Shown: positions 44,301-56,920 of the stretch, piece after piece
Position numbering within the stretch: the stretch's first letter is position 1
Layout of the letters: each line of letters starts with the position of its first letter
From: Carex sylvatica
Taxonomy: Eukaryota > Streptophyta > Magnoliopsida > Poales > Cyperaceae
Assembly: GCA_964058845.1 (NCBI GenBank)
Contig: CAXKVR010000328.1
Location: 98,851 to 162,850 of the forward strand
Direction of reading: 5' to 3'
Length of the DNA stretch: 64,000 nt
Made by a program: the position numbers and the translations under genes
Notes under the pieces: model-generated
The model's database searches: none
Told to the model about the DNA's origin: nothing
What the model saw: only the letters and a program-made list of their open reading frames with translations

Positions 44301-47300
44301 TCCCACACATAAGTTTGGAGGACAAGGTCCTGGTACACCAAATTTAGACTGAGAAGCTCATTGGCTGCTGTATCCTCATTTTTCTCACTCTTCTCAATAC
44401 TTTCTAACAAGCTCTGTTTAATCCGAGAGAGAGATAGAGAGAGAGCAAAATATAGATTAGTATGATAGAAGGATACCAATCTCATAAACAAAATGTACAA
44501 GCACAGTGCCACAAGCCATTTTATTTACTTATTTTTTATTGCCTAATTCACTGTACTACAGGTGTTACCAATATCAACTGCTTAAGAGGGGGAGAGTTAA
44601 CCTCAAAGTCGGCTTTTTCTCTGTGAAACATCTCTTCAACTCCAGGAAGTTCTTTAGCAGATGAAGAGATATAATATTCTTGCTTATTCTTCAAGTGTTG
44701 TAATATGGTAGCAATTTTGGAGAAGAGTTGTGAGCCTCTTGGAGAAACCTTCTACAAATCAAAATAAAAATATCGAGCCTTGAACACAGAATCATACTTA
44801 AGAATATACTAAAAGTTCACCAAAATGCCCCTTTCTTTCAAAACAGACATGCTCCATGTAATAAGTTACTGCATGCATGCACTCAAAGAGTATTCTGGTC
44901 CATTAATACTTCTTCAAACTTCTAACCTTTATAATTTTGGTAGTTCACATTAATATCCCAGTAGTATAACAATAGCTGTATTTCGTTTTTAGTTTGCAAA
45001 AAGTTCGGCATATTCCACCACCTGTTTTTATTAAAACTGAAAACACCCTGTTTCTACATCATACAAGAACCAGAATAAAGAGAGAGAGAGGTGAGTCCAA
45101 CCTCGGTCAAACCATCACTGACTTTACTACAAAAACTAAGAAAGCAAAAACTGAACAATGAAGCAAACACCCCAGACAGATACCCTTTTGTAAAATAAAA
45201 ACTGCATGTGTTGCCTCTAATTCAACAACAATATATCAGTTATTGTAAGACAATATCATACCTTTCTATATTCATCCTTGAGCCATCCTCGTCTGTTGGG
45301 ATTATTAAATTCAAGAATTGATGGTGGCTTGAAAGCAGAGAATACCTCCACAGGAGTGTACCAAAACACAGCAACCTTTGATCCCAATCTGAAATAATAA
45401 AAAGATACAGAAATTTGGTATTCAATTATTTAGCACATCTACTCATAAAAAGAGCTGTCTGTAATTTTCATGTTTATCACCCAAAGAAGATCAACAGCTA
45501 ATTAATAGCTTTGTAACTTTTGGGAATATAATGAGGTCCAACGTGCTGTTGCAATAACAAGGTAATTTACACATAATTGAAATGAGTGTCTTTTTGCATA
45601 CAATCGAACATGTTATTTATAAATGGAGGTCTCTCAGGAACTTTCTATAAAGAGACAAGAAAAGAAGAAATTATAGTCCAAGTGAAACATACCCAAAGAA
45701 CCTCAAACAATCTCGATGCAGTAAATGGCCGCACTTAGAGAGTCTTCTAGCTGAAGACTGACTGGAAAAACTAAGTTCCAGGAATTTCCCAAAGGAGAGA
45801 CTACATGCTGACGTGGACATGACAACCCTAGGGGTTGCCGTGGAAATTCCTGTTTCACTCTCACATTTGAGGCAGAGAGACCACATCCAAATCTTCCCCT
45901 CATTTTCCCCTGACAAGTGGTGATCTTGATGGAGCTGCCTAACAATTACTGTCAGGTTCCCATTCCGGTGAGTGTACGAGTATTCATGGGCCTCTTGAGG
46001 CTCACCACATGTAGAGCAACTGTACTTCTGTTACAGAAAAGAATGCACCAAATTGGAATCATTTTTACCATGAGCTGTTCAAATTATCTAAACATGAAAC
46101 AATATATGCGACAGCCCAAGAATTAGTATGTACTAGTGATTATAAAAAACGTCTGGTTTTACATGTGGATCCATATGGAGGTTAGCAAACAAACCTGACT
46201 ATACAAAAGATTTTGCAGATACCGTCCCAAGGAGATGTCGCTATTTCCATAGTATTTTATACGGTTGTACCGGCTCTGTTCACACATTGACTGTTTTGTG
46301 ATGCACTGACTTGTTGTCAGAACCAATATCGTTTCTGAGTCATTGCCATCCATTTTCCCTTTATTTGAACAACTACCACTATCATGTCCTCCATATTCAG
46401 TTGAGCCTACAGAACCTTCTTTCTCACAAACTTTCCAGGCAGCGCCTTCTTTGTCGGTATCAGTTGTTCTTTCTTGAGTAGAGAACTCTGCAGCTGAATC
46501 AGCACTAATATCATACAAATCCATGCTTGAAGAACCATTCACGCGGTAAAAACCAGGTAGTAATGGGAGTTCCTTAGCATTTTGTGAAGTTGGATTATAT
46601 TGTGTGTGTCCATTAGACAGGGATGGGAGATGAGGGACCGCCGAAGGCTCCACTTTGGGGGCAATTTTGTCATTTAAAAACACCCTTTGGTCTTCAAAAA
46701 ATGAGGTTTCTAGGATAAGGTGGTAAGCGGCAAAGACAGTGTATTGAAGCATGTGCTTCACCTTCTTCAGTTCTTCACTATTAGCTCCTCTTAAAAGTAT
46801 CTATAAAATGATAAAGACAATAATCTTAAACCAAAATCAATAAAAAATGTCATTATTACAGCATGTAAATCTTGTATGAATGAGCATTCACTAATGATAG
46901 AGTTACGCAGAGGAAATTAGGAAATAATCAAATAAAAATGAAATGTCAAAAGAAAAATAGTCAATAGATGCAACCGCATTACTAACCGTGCACCCAAGCG
47001 GTCTCGGGAACCCCTCCAAAAACATCAAGGTCTTAGCTGGTTTTTTTCCACCTTCACCCACACTATTGTGTTCCTCCACAAATTTCTCTATGTGAAACGA
47101 CTCACAAGACTTCAATTTGGGATCCTTAAACACGTCCGAGAAGGATATGACAGTTGAACCAGTGCACCGAGAAATTCTCTCCAGGCGGTTGAGCTTCATG
47201 TCGAGCACAAGGGAAACGCCTTTTTTCAGAAGGAGCTCTTGAATGTCACGTGACACAGTTTTCTCAACCAATATCACATTTGGTTGGCATATCTCTATCA

Positions 47301-48813
47301 TTTGCATGATTGATTTTTGCAAATGATCATTCTCCTGATTACATTAAAGGGAGACAGGTTATTGTTATACTGGAATAATGTTCTGATAATTTTATACTGG
47401 AATAAAGTTGTTATGCACTTCATAGACATATGAAAACCATTTGGTACGAAAGGAGGAACCAAAAAAAGTCGATTAATTGAAGAATACGAAAGCAAGTACC
47501 TCTCCCAAGGCATCGAATGAAGATAAACCAGAGTCAGAGTGACCCAAAACTCCCTTGAGGAGTAGAAGCTTAGGGTTCTTAAAGCTACTCAGCATGTGCT
47601 TGTGAGCTGTGTTCTTCTTGAATGCTAAACCTTTGATCACCACACTACAATTCCAATTTATAAAAAAATATACATATGAAAATAAAATCAGATTGATAAG
47701 ATCTTATATTTTTCAAAAATACCAGACCTTTTAGTTAGGTTAAGACATAAGCCAAAGAACTAGAACTAAAGCTGGATGGTAAACCCACATGATGCAGGGA
47801 TACTTTTCTTTCTATTTTCATACTATTCACAGGTGCTCACATATTCAATACAAAAATAAAGAAAAAAAGGAAAAAAAAAAAAAAGTGACAGTACCTCTGA
47901 TTGGGGGTTCCACTAGCAACACACTTGACCTTGACATATGACCAAGGGTCCATCTCCTTTCCCTCACTTGGTTCTGGTCTTATAAGTTCAGCTGCTTCCC
48001 ATGAAATATTGGCCACCACATCAAGCCAACTGTCACCTTCATTTGAAATTAATGGAATATCCTCAACCTCAAGGAAACGCCTCACCAGCAGCTTGAACTG
48101 TCCATTCATCGCATCCTTCATCGCCACCTGTCTCTCCACATCAGAAATAGGATCAGAATTAGAGGAGGGACTTGGGCTAGGGCTTTCATCCTCCCATTTT
48201 GTCCCAATCTCACCACCAAAATCATCTTCGTCTTCTTCAAGATTCGTGCTGGTTAAGGAAATATCCTTTTCTTCTTCTCTGACAGCTGGATCGGGCGGTA
48301 CCAGAATCGACGGGTTGATACTAATATTTGATATGATGGGAGGACTAATCCTCCCACTAGATCCACCGGGTTCTTCTCCAATGCGGATATGTTCAGTTCC
48401 ATTAGTTCCATTAGTTCCATTAGTTCCATTTTCATAATGCAAGCTGCTTCTTATTGCCAGATCATGGGGCTCTTCGTCCCTAACCAGTACAACGGCATTT
48501 TAGTAATATACTAACACCTTCAAAGAACTTCTAGATGGGTAAATCTGGCAATACAATTTACTCTCTGTTTAATCATCGGTTACATGCATAACATATCTAT
48601 TTAGATGTCTTGTCAAATAGAATCCAGTCAGCAATGTTTGAAATGAATATATAATAAAAAATGACCTAAAAAGAACAAATCTATAAACCTGGCCTTAATA
48701 AAACTTCGGTTTTATTTCCTACACTAAAGTATAGCTATACACAACGTGTATTGAGGAAAAAACAAACCAAAAATAAACAAAAAGAATTCAAAGTACCTGA
48801 CAGGTGGATTCAT
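41335..48813 (-). CDS. FAB1/PIKfyve-type phosphatidylinositol-3-phosphate 5-kinase without FYVE domain, twelve coding exons
   Basis: Exons (minus): 48813-48797, 48479-47895, 47644-47500, 47334-46987, 46800-46195, 46027-45693, 45388-45262, 44751-44602, 44413-43515, 43041-42840, 42433-42164, 41700-41335. All join in frame with GT..AG introns to 1349 codons plus TGA. The enzyme makes PI(3,5)P2 from PI3P on endosome and vacuole membranes. It starts MNPPVRDEEPHDLAIRSS with no FYVE zinc finger, as in plant FAB1C/D. Residues about 140-200 hold WLDVVANISWEAA and YVKVKCVASGTP. A Cpn60/TCP1-like domain follows (about 200-450; HKHMLSSFKNPKLLLLKGVL, GCT). The Cys-rich region (about 568-720) has CSTCGEP, CLKC and GHLLHRDCLRFFG. 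The kinase (about 1060-1335) has GGKSKAFFAKTKDDRFIIKQ, MDLMVMENLLF, YDLKG (1168-1172) and MDYSLLVGVD. It is shorter than Arabidopsis relatives because of a reduced middle region. Confidence 0.95.
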
Positions 48814-50690
48814 GTTGCTGGAAAGAAATCGCCTAAAAAGAACATAGGATTAATAAATGGATAGATTTGCAATTTGAACCAATCACAATATCATACACAG
48901 TGCTCTATGATAGGATTTGTACCAGTAAGTGGAGAGATGTGCACCTGCACATATCACAGATTCAGTATGTATGGGACTCTGGAGGTGTATTATTATGAGA
49001 CCCCTGATATAATACCTGACAAATATAGCCAAAAAACATCTTTAAATTATACTATCATGGAATAAACAACGGTCATGTTTTTCAAGTCTACTACCTCGAG
49101 TAGGGGTGAAAACGGTATGGATAATATCCGATCCGTATCCGTATATGAAAATTTAGATGTGATATCCGATATTCAAATATCCGTGTAGATAAGGATACTG
49201 ATATGGTTTTACGTTTCAATTATTTGTATCCGAATAGTAAATATATACTATATTTTAATATATATTATGAAAAAATATATGTTATTCATTATTATAATTA
49301 GATAAATATTATGAATTTTGATTATTTTTTTAATATTATTTTATATTATTTTAATAAATATCCGATCTGATCTAGATTCATATCTGTATCCGTCTGATAT
49401 GTCTGATATCCGCTCCGTATCCATATTTGGAAAATAAAAAAAAGAAATATAGATATAGTTTTACCACTATGGCTCCGTTTTCACCCCTAACCTCAAGTTG
49501 TCACAAAGACTATTTTGGAAACTGAGTAAATATATAAAGAGATCAAAATGCACATAACTTTTTTTGGCAAACTATACCATGCAGATAGCTAACTTGAAAT
49601 ATTTTGGCTTAATTTGTAAAAAGGAACAAATAATGATTTTTCCTTGGCATCAGTTCACTCCGCTTGACATAGTTTTCAGGCTTTGAAACCTTTTATTAAA
49701 AAAATTAAGTCAAATGGAAAGAGATAATACTAGCAAACCCCCAACTTCACCAAACTCACTAAACCGATCTACATTAGTAAACAAGCAACCTTTATACAAC
49801 CTAACATAGGGAAAAGAAAGCTAGCTTCATTTGTGTTGCCTAAAAGGAAATTAAATTTATATTGTTTCCATAACTTCTTCTCAGCATTCCATGGAATCAG
49901 GATATAAATTTTTCAAAAATTAGTAGTCTTGATCACTTACATAATTTGGCCTTACACACAAAAAGGAAAAAGGCTATGCTTAAGACCAAAAACGCAACCA
50001 AAAAGGAAACAATTAACAATCAAATATCTTCATATTGAATCGCGGAGAACAACTACTATTACGGTAATTTAAATTTTGGACGGGATAATTGGAAGCATAA
50101 AAAAAGTACCAAGAAATAAAAAGGAAACATATATTATGCTGTTCTTATTCTGACCTACAAACGATGTAATTTATTTCTTGACTTTTCTCTAAGGTCAGAG
50201 AAAATACAAAAATTAAAATCCAAATCTAAAAAATCTGAGAGGTAAATATCCCAGAGTGCTTGCTCAAACCTATGAAATTAAGACCTTTCACAAAAATCGA
50301 TTTACTTTTAGAATTTGAGGTTTTGCCTGTTAATTTCATCTTTGACCCAAAGAGCTGGGTACAAATTTCTCAGAAAGGCGAAAGAAAAAGCTCGACTTCA
50401 AATGTTCAGATGAAATTAAATTGAGGTGAAGAGTAGAGGCAATTGCTAACCTGAAAAGGCGCCAATTACAGGAAACTGTTCTTTCTTCGCTGCTGGATCT
50501 ATTAACAATTTTGTTTGTCTTCCAAGAAAATGAATGAAAGAACGAGAGAGAAAATTCTGAGGTGCTTGTTGTACTTTTCTACTCTTGAGTGGAGCCCACA
50601 CATTCCATCTTTCTTTCTTTTCTGATGAGACATTTTCATTATATTTTTTATTATCCATGTTATTTTCGGGTACGTCCTTCTAAACAACGA
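48797..50690 (-). other. 5' UTR of the FAB1-like gene: leader exon and 1.6-kb intron
   Basis: The ATG exon extends upstream to 48832, where TTCTTTTTAG gives an acceptor. A matching donor CTTTTCAG|GTTAGC at 50451 implies an untranslated first exon of roughly 50451-50690. The intron carries a hAT MITE (49101-49489). The transcription start is not determined. Frames in the leader (for example 50446-50687) are not considered coding. Confidence 0.6.
49093..49497. mobile_element. hAT MITE in the leader intron of the FAB1-like gene
   Basis: TAGGGGTGAAAACGG at 49101 and CCGTTTTCACCCCTA ending at 49489 are perfect inverted ends. The flanks ACCTCGAG (49093-49100) and ACCTCAAG (49490-49497) form an 8-bp target duplication with one substitution. 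The 389-bp body is rich in ATATCCGAT and ATCCGTATCC motifs. No coding capacity. Confidence 0.93.
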
Positions 50691-50699
50691 GTATTAGAT

Positions 50700-51962
50700 T
50701 CTATTCGCTGTGGAAATGTTTTTTATCCTCTTTAAAAAGGGAAAAAAATCCTGCACCTCATATAATATACACACTATGCTTAATATAAAAATTATTTATA
50801 TCTGAACTCAGCAAGTATTGTATCTAGTAAAGTGTTTATTATATTTTCTTAGTATTTTTAGTTCTAGTAATGTAAGGTATAAAAAACTTCTATTATTAAG
50901 TTTAAACACTTTTTAATTTTTATAAAATATTATAAACATGACTAGAACGTATGTAAGAGATGCAGTTATTACTTCTCTTTGAATTACAAAATTTTGCTAC
51001 TTAACAAGAAATATATCAGGTGTATGTATGACATATAAGCAAACTTAAATTGCAATTTTAATCAAAGCAAAATTGATTGTTGAAAAGTCAAGATAAATTC
51101 ATGGTAGTACAAATAGTGTCGTGATTATTCAATTTAGTTTATAAAATTTGTATGCATAGACTTTTTATGCATGCAATTAAATAATTATCTAACATGAAAT
51201 TTATTCTTAAAGAATTAATTAAAATATCCATAATATTTGCAAAATTAACATATCTTCATTATCCTCTATATTGTAATCATCATATATTGTATATAATATA
51301 AAAAACTAAGTTTCTCAATTCCTCATAATCAAATTGTGCAAATAAAATGTTTAACCGTTCAATATTATAAATAAGAAGGGATATAGTGTAATTAACGTTG
51401 GTGCTAAATATCTTTTGAAGACACTATGACATAAATGAAAAAATAATTGACAACTTCTCCTTTGCAAACTTATAATGATTCAATCCTATGACAAAAATTG
51501 ACACGAATTGAAACTAATAAAATTTGAATCGAATATATATATATATATATATATAAAACCATCAAAACTCAAAAAAAAATGACTTATGTAATGTACGGAA
51601 GGATAATTACACAATAACCGAATCTTTGAAGGGCTTTGGCGTGATTTTGGAAGACACTAAAAAGGAAAACATATTTGCATTCTCTTCGTCTGAAAATTAA
51701 AATAACATTTAACTTTTACTGTACGCCAAGCTAGCCGACAGAAATGATTTGTTTCTGAAATTCAGGAACCGAACAAGGAAAGGAAGAAATATAATTGATC
51801 GTTACTATTCTTACTTACACCTGGTTCAAACCGTACCAAATTATTCTTCGATTAATGAGTCGGCGGGACCGCATTATGTTTGAGGGGTCCATATGACATA
51901 TCTAGACCCGGTTTACGTGTTTTTATGAAAATCAATATCGATGGGAAACGAAACGAATTCGG
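50700..51962. other. Gene-free AT-rich sequence with a (TA)n microsatellite
   Basis: No coding frame or element ends were found. A perfect TA run of about 12 units lies near 51533-51556. Confidence 0.6.
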
Positions 51963-52124
51963 ATCCTCTGAGATATCTCAAACTTTGCGTGACTTTATGG
52001 AAAATCCCAACCGTTTAAATACGTTCTGCACGAATCTCAAAGCACACATAATTCTACCCCTACATCACCCCCGAATAGGCACCGGACACGTCGGTCACGC
52101 AAAAGTTGAGATATCACAGAGGAT
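51963..52124 (+). mobile_element. GAGATATCTC-type MITE copy B (about 162 bp, complete)
   Basis: It starts ATCCTCTGAGATATCTC and ends GAGATATCACAGAGGAT. Inside are CTTTGCGTGAC, AATCCCAACCGTTTAAATAC, TTCTGCACGAATCTCAAAG, CCGAATAGGCACCGGACACG and GTCACGCAAAAG. It is the most intact copy and serves as reference for the family. The terminal inverted repeats are about 30 bp. No target duplication was recognised with certainty. Confidence 0.88.
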
Positions 52125-53581
52125 GCGCACTCAAACGAAACCAGACGTTGTTTGCACAGATTTTCTGTGCACATGAACGTGCAGATCAGTAGGCCAGTAG
52201 ATTTTTCGGATGATGCTCCAGTAGACTGTAGACCAGTACATCAAAAATATTTTTGACGATTTATATTGATTTTATTTAATCATTATAATTTAATTAAAAT
52301 TTTCATAGTTATAGTGAACCTCATGTGTTAAGCTTTCAATTATCAAACTTTTAGTTAATAGATTTATTCTTATAATAATTGAAATTATAAATTTAATTTA
52401 TAACATTGGTATTGATTAAATAAACGACTGAAAATACTTGTAAGATTGTAGCATCTTATTCTATTAAAACATGTTACACAGCGTGCACTTTTAATCAACT
52501 ACATTATTTCTCAACCATTGGATCAAAAGACGTCTGAAAAAGGCCTCAAATCCTAGCGTGTGACGAATAATAAATAAGAAATGTTTGATTGGTATTTTCT
52601 TTTAAATTTGTTCCAATTTAACCAGTATTCATCATTTTTAAATGAAAAGGTTAACTGGCAGGACTTTTCGAAATTTTTTTTATTTTTTTAATAGAATTAT
52701 ATAATGGAAATATTTAGATTTGACAATTTCTACAAAACATCATTCAAATAAATTTTGAATTGAATTCTTAAGTCATTAAATTATATTGTAATGTTATTAT
52801 AAAAATCATATTATTTGATTTGATAGGTACCAATTTAAGGTCCCATTGTTATTTAAATTTTTGGTCTGTACTACTTAGCTGTTAATTTTTGCCGCTTCTC
52901 GGTAGATCAAAACCGATGCTGAAATGTAATATTTGGACAATCAAAACTGCACACATCATAGAATATCCAGTCCATTTTTATTTGTGAATACAAGATTGTA
53001 ATGTAAAAATTAAAAAATATATATTATATTTAGCTCGGTTAAGGATGTGCTCCGATATAGGTTAAAGTTAGATAATATAAAATAAAAATAAATAATAATA
53101 ACAGCCAGGCTTAAAAACGAATAAGCAGGGAGTTCAGCAATGCTTAATTTAATTTTATATGTTCGAATCTTATCAACTTTTGATCAATTAATCAGGAAAC
53201 ATTTTTATCTCTAATTTTACATTAATTGAAATTAATTTTCATCTATTTTTATGTAAGAAATGGAGTCAATACAAGCTCGTTATTTTCTCTCACATCTCAT
53301 TATAAGATAAAAAATAATATACAATACAAGTTTTTTTTATCAAACTTTATTAAAACATAATACATTTGCTCACTTTTTTGTTGTTTTTTCTACATACAAG
53401 GTATTACAGTTAGTAATATTCACATAATGCACACTTAAAAACGACAAATAAACAACAATATGCATGATAGATCATTTAAAATATAGTTTGATTCATCAAA
53501 TGAATAGAGACACTTTCACAATTTCACCGACTTTTTTTTTTAATCAGCGTTGATTTTCTGATATATAATCGTTTTATGATC

Positions 53582-53613
<32 letters not shown>
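52125..53613. other. Gene-free AT-rich sequence; holds one copy of a dispersed repeat
   Basis: About 53215-53490 (TTTTATCAAACTTTATTA, ACATACAAGGTATTACAG, CACACTTAAAAACGACAA, TGCATGATAGATCAT) is related to about 60720-60985. A (TTA)n microsatellite lies at 53582-53613. Confidence 0.6.
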
Positions 53614-54020
53614 GAGGAGACTTTTAATGTCTCATGTCTTTCATACCTCATCATACCTCATATTTTATATTTTCGTTTTTAAAGTCCAAATTGTCGATCC
53701 GAACCGTTCAACATAATATTTATACTAAAATATGCATGGAGATGAAATTTTATACTTTTTGGAATTTGTTTACTATTTTTTAAGATAGGTACAAAATTAT
53801 TGTTTTTGAACCGTTCAATAAACAATGATTTTCTATTCATCTTAAAAAATAGTAAAAAAAATTTCAAAAATTATAAAATTTCATCCCTAACCATATTTTA
53901 GTATATATATCATGTTGAACGGTTCAGATCGACAATTTAGACTTTGAAAATAAAAATATAAAATATGAGGTATGATGAAGTATGAAAGACATGAAGCATT
54001 GGAACCCTCTCTTATTATTA
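53605..54020. mobile_element. Foldback MITE (Mutator-like), copy 2
   Basis: The element at 53614-54011 (398 bp) is a close relative of 3921-4315 (ATTGTCGATCCGAACCGTTCA, CATCTTAAAAAATAGTAAAA, GGAACCCTCTC). It is flanked by TTATTATTA on both sides (53605-53613, 54012-54020), consistent with a 9-bp duplication, although it sits in a TTA microsatellite. The ends here are more diverged (GAGGAGACTTTTAATGTC) than in copy 1. Confidence 0.85.
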
Positions 54021-54036
54021 TTATTATTATTATTAT

Positions 54037-54860
54037 CAAAAGACGAAGTCGAGATTAAATTTTCATTCGTACGTTATAAAACAAAACGGTCGTCTAATTA
54101 GGATATTGACATTTTTTTAATTAGAATAACGATTATGAAATAATATAAAAGCTCCGGTCTATTATCCACGTCCGCTCTGACAATTTTGCAAATAAAAAAA
54201 ACATATAATAAGCCGCCTTTGACCACAGAGAGAAAAATAAAAGAAAATGGTTTCAAACCATGTCAAAAAGTAAAAGGTTGAATAATTATGTTCTTTGAAT
54301 AAATGAAGAGTCCATTTATTATAAAATAAAAGAAAAGGAAATGAGGGTTCCAAGAAATTCAAGGATAAAAACATGTAGAGAAGAGTTCAGATTGTTATAA
54401 TTTACTATAACAATTTTTTGAAATACTTTGATATCAATTCCAATAAATTTGAAAATTAAAAAAGAAAAATAGAGCGTTGAACATATAGATGAAAAATTGT
54501 TAATTTTATAATGTAAAAGATAATTCACTTGATAGTAAATTTCATTATATTTTAAAGCATGGTACGAAAACGGAAAACCACATAAACATGCTCTAAATCG
54601 GATTTTAATTTGGAACATTATTATTAATGATATTCAAAATTATTAAATAAATAATTGTTAAAGAATTTTATATGACCAAAAACATGCTGTGGAACAAAAA
54701 AAAAATCGACTATTACAACCGAGCTTTTGCAAGAGTATGCAAAATCTGTTAATTAATTTACAAATTTTTATCATCGGCTACAATGTAGTAAGAGAATAAA
54801 ATAAACTGCAACTAAAAATATTTCATGAGATGTTTAATTTTAAATTAGCGGCGGAGTTAA
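54037..54860. other. Gene-free AT-rich sequence
   Basis: No feature was recognised; the short frames here are AT-rich chance frames. Confidence 0.5.
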
Positions 54861-54862
54861 CA

Positions 54863-55348
54863 CTCTGTTTGGATGGAAAGTTGAGAAAGGAAGGAGAGGT
54901 GAAAAATAAAAAGAAATGGGATAAGAAAAGGAAAATTAATATACTTAATAATTTTGTGTTTGGATGATTAATGAGGAAAAATTAATTTAATTTTTCTTTC
55001 CGTCTTATTTCTTGTTTGGTTGATTAAAATTTACAAGGTTAATGAGAAATTCAGCGGCTGTTATAGATTTGTGACAAAAAAAATTTGTATGAAAAGTATA
55101 TAGGTATAATATAGAGTTGAACATTTGTTTATTTTTTCAAAAAATATTTGCAACAAAATTTATTTCCATCCGTTACATTCTAAATTGGAAGCAAAAACTG
55201 ATTCTATTGATTACAATAATACAAGGTTAAACCTTTCACCTCATATACCTTTCAACTCTGACATAATTTTGCCAATCAAACACAATTTGACGAAAATTTT
55301 TATTTTCTTTCCATTCCCTTCCATCCTCTACCCTCCATCCAAACAAGG
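54863..55348. mobile_element. Possible MITE with CTGTTTGGATGGA ends
   Basis: CTCTGTTTGGATGGA near 54863 is mirrored by TCCATCCAAACAAGG ending near 55348 (inverted CCTTGTTTGGATGGA). Such ends are common in plant MITEs. A second GTGTTTGGATG near 54957 suggests internal repetition. No target duplication could be fixed, so the superfamily is unassigned. Confidence 0.55.
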
Positions 55349-55349
55349 T

Positions 55350-56424
55350 TATGTTTCATGAAGACATTTACTCAAAAAAAATTCAAAAATATACTTTTGT
55401 TATTGTATTTTTACAGAAAAATTGTAAAAATATGCTTGTTACTCAAATAATTACAAAAAAATTTAGTCCATTATGAATTTGTCCTATTTTATCATATATT
55501 CTGACGCCGTCCTAATTTTAAATAATATATTTTTAATTAATTGAATTTTATTTGATAAGGAATAAAGCGGGTATATTCTGCATAAAGTCAAAACTGCTCA
55601 GTTAAAAGCTTTACCCGGTATAAGGTGAGAGAATTCGGATCTAGTGCACTACCGGACTGAGTACAATGAGATACCTGAGGTGCAATAAATAGATCTACAC
55701 CGTTCTTTCAATCTGATACGAATCTCAAAACAGACTTCCTATAGTTTCACCAGATACCAGATTCTTTTGGTCCGGTTGAGATAAAATCCATACCGTTCTT
55801 TTTAGTGAAATAGCTTCATGCAAAATAACAAGATTCGCAAATTATTCGCAAAATTTTCAGATTTGAGCCGTTAGCGAATCAATCTGCGTATTACGATATA
55901 TCTGAATTATTCCGAATTTTACGAATTATACTCAAATTATTCTCTGGACAAAATAATTTATAGTATATATATTATTTTTTTTACTCTCTTGCGAGACTAT
56001 AATTTCGAATTATTTCTGAATCATGAACTTTTGACTCCGTCAAATTTTTCCATAATCATAAAATTGTTACTATCTGTTCAGGTGTCTGAGGAGATATGGA
56101 TTCAAATTTCAATCGCTGGACTAAAAGTTAATATCTGTTCATTAACGAGTACGGTACTGTTGAAGATACGGATTCGTTGAGCCCTTCGGTTAGGGGATCA
56201 ATTAAAAAAATAAAAAACAAGAAACAAAAACCCAGAAATTAACCTCAGACTTTTCCTGCAATGAGAGGTCGCAATTTGTCTCACCTGACCAGCTGACCTA
56301 CATTACGCGACTCTCTTTGGATAATTTGCTCTGGCTCTTGTCCAACGATACGCTGCGTACCGTGCGTACCGGGCGGAGGGGCGATTCAGGGCTCCAAGAG
56401 CTACACATTACTTGACACGTATAC
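55350..56424. other. Gene-free sequence
   Basis: AT-rich to 56200, then a moderately GC-rich stretch (about 56230-56410, GCGTACCGTGCGTACCGGGCG) without a coding frame. No exon was recognised. Confidence 0.5.
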
Positions 56425-56920
56425 TCTCGATTTTCTATACTACATCTTGTTTCTTTCGTAAGCAGAGCAAGTGATTATCACCCATCAGAAAGGGTAATCA
56501 AACCCGGCACATGATCTATAACATGAGGGCTGTCACAAGAACATAAAGTTCGGGGGGGTTATAGGCCCACTCCAACGTGAGTGTGTATTCTCTGAGATAT
56601 CTCAACTTTTACGTGACCGACGTGTCCGGTGCCTATTCGGAGGTGATGTAGGGTCAGTATTATTTTTTACTTTGAGATTCGTGCAGATCGTATTTAAACG
56701 GTTGGGATTTTCCATAAAGTCACGCAAAGTTTGAGATATCTCAGAGGACACAAATTCCTCCACCGTTAGACACGTTTCTCCCATGATTTTGTGTACCACA
56801 TGTTGTTTCTTTTGCAAGCATGGCCAGCGATTTTCACCCATCATAAAGGATAACCAAACCCGGCACATAGTATAAAACAAAGATACTGCCACAAAAACAT
56901 AAAGTTCAAGGAAGTTCTTA
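56425..56920. repeat. Direct repeat pair bracketing MITE copy C
   Basis: Shared in order: TTGTTTCTTTCGTAAGCA (56448) with TTGTTTCTTTTGCAAGCA (56803); GATTATCACCCATCAGAAAGG with GATTTTCACCCATCATAAAGG; AACCCGGCACAT; ACATAAAGTTC. The copies lie about 360 bp apart, on either side of the MITE. Confidence 0.8.
56587..56750 (-). mobile_element. GAGATATCTC-type MITE copy C
   Basis: It begins ATTCTCTGAGATATCTCAAC and ends TTGAGATATCTCAGAGGA. The internal GTGACCGACGTGTCCGGTGC and AAACGGTTGGGATTTTCC show it is inverted relative to copy B. Confidence 0.88.

Noticed and set aside
47901..48437. 178-codon plus-strand frame
   Set aside because: Antisense shadow of the second coding exon of the FAB1-like gene.
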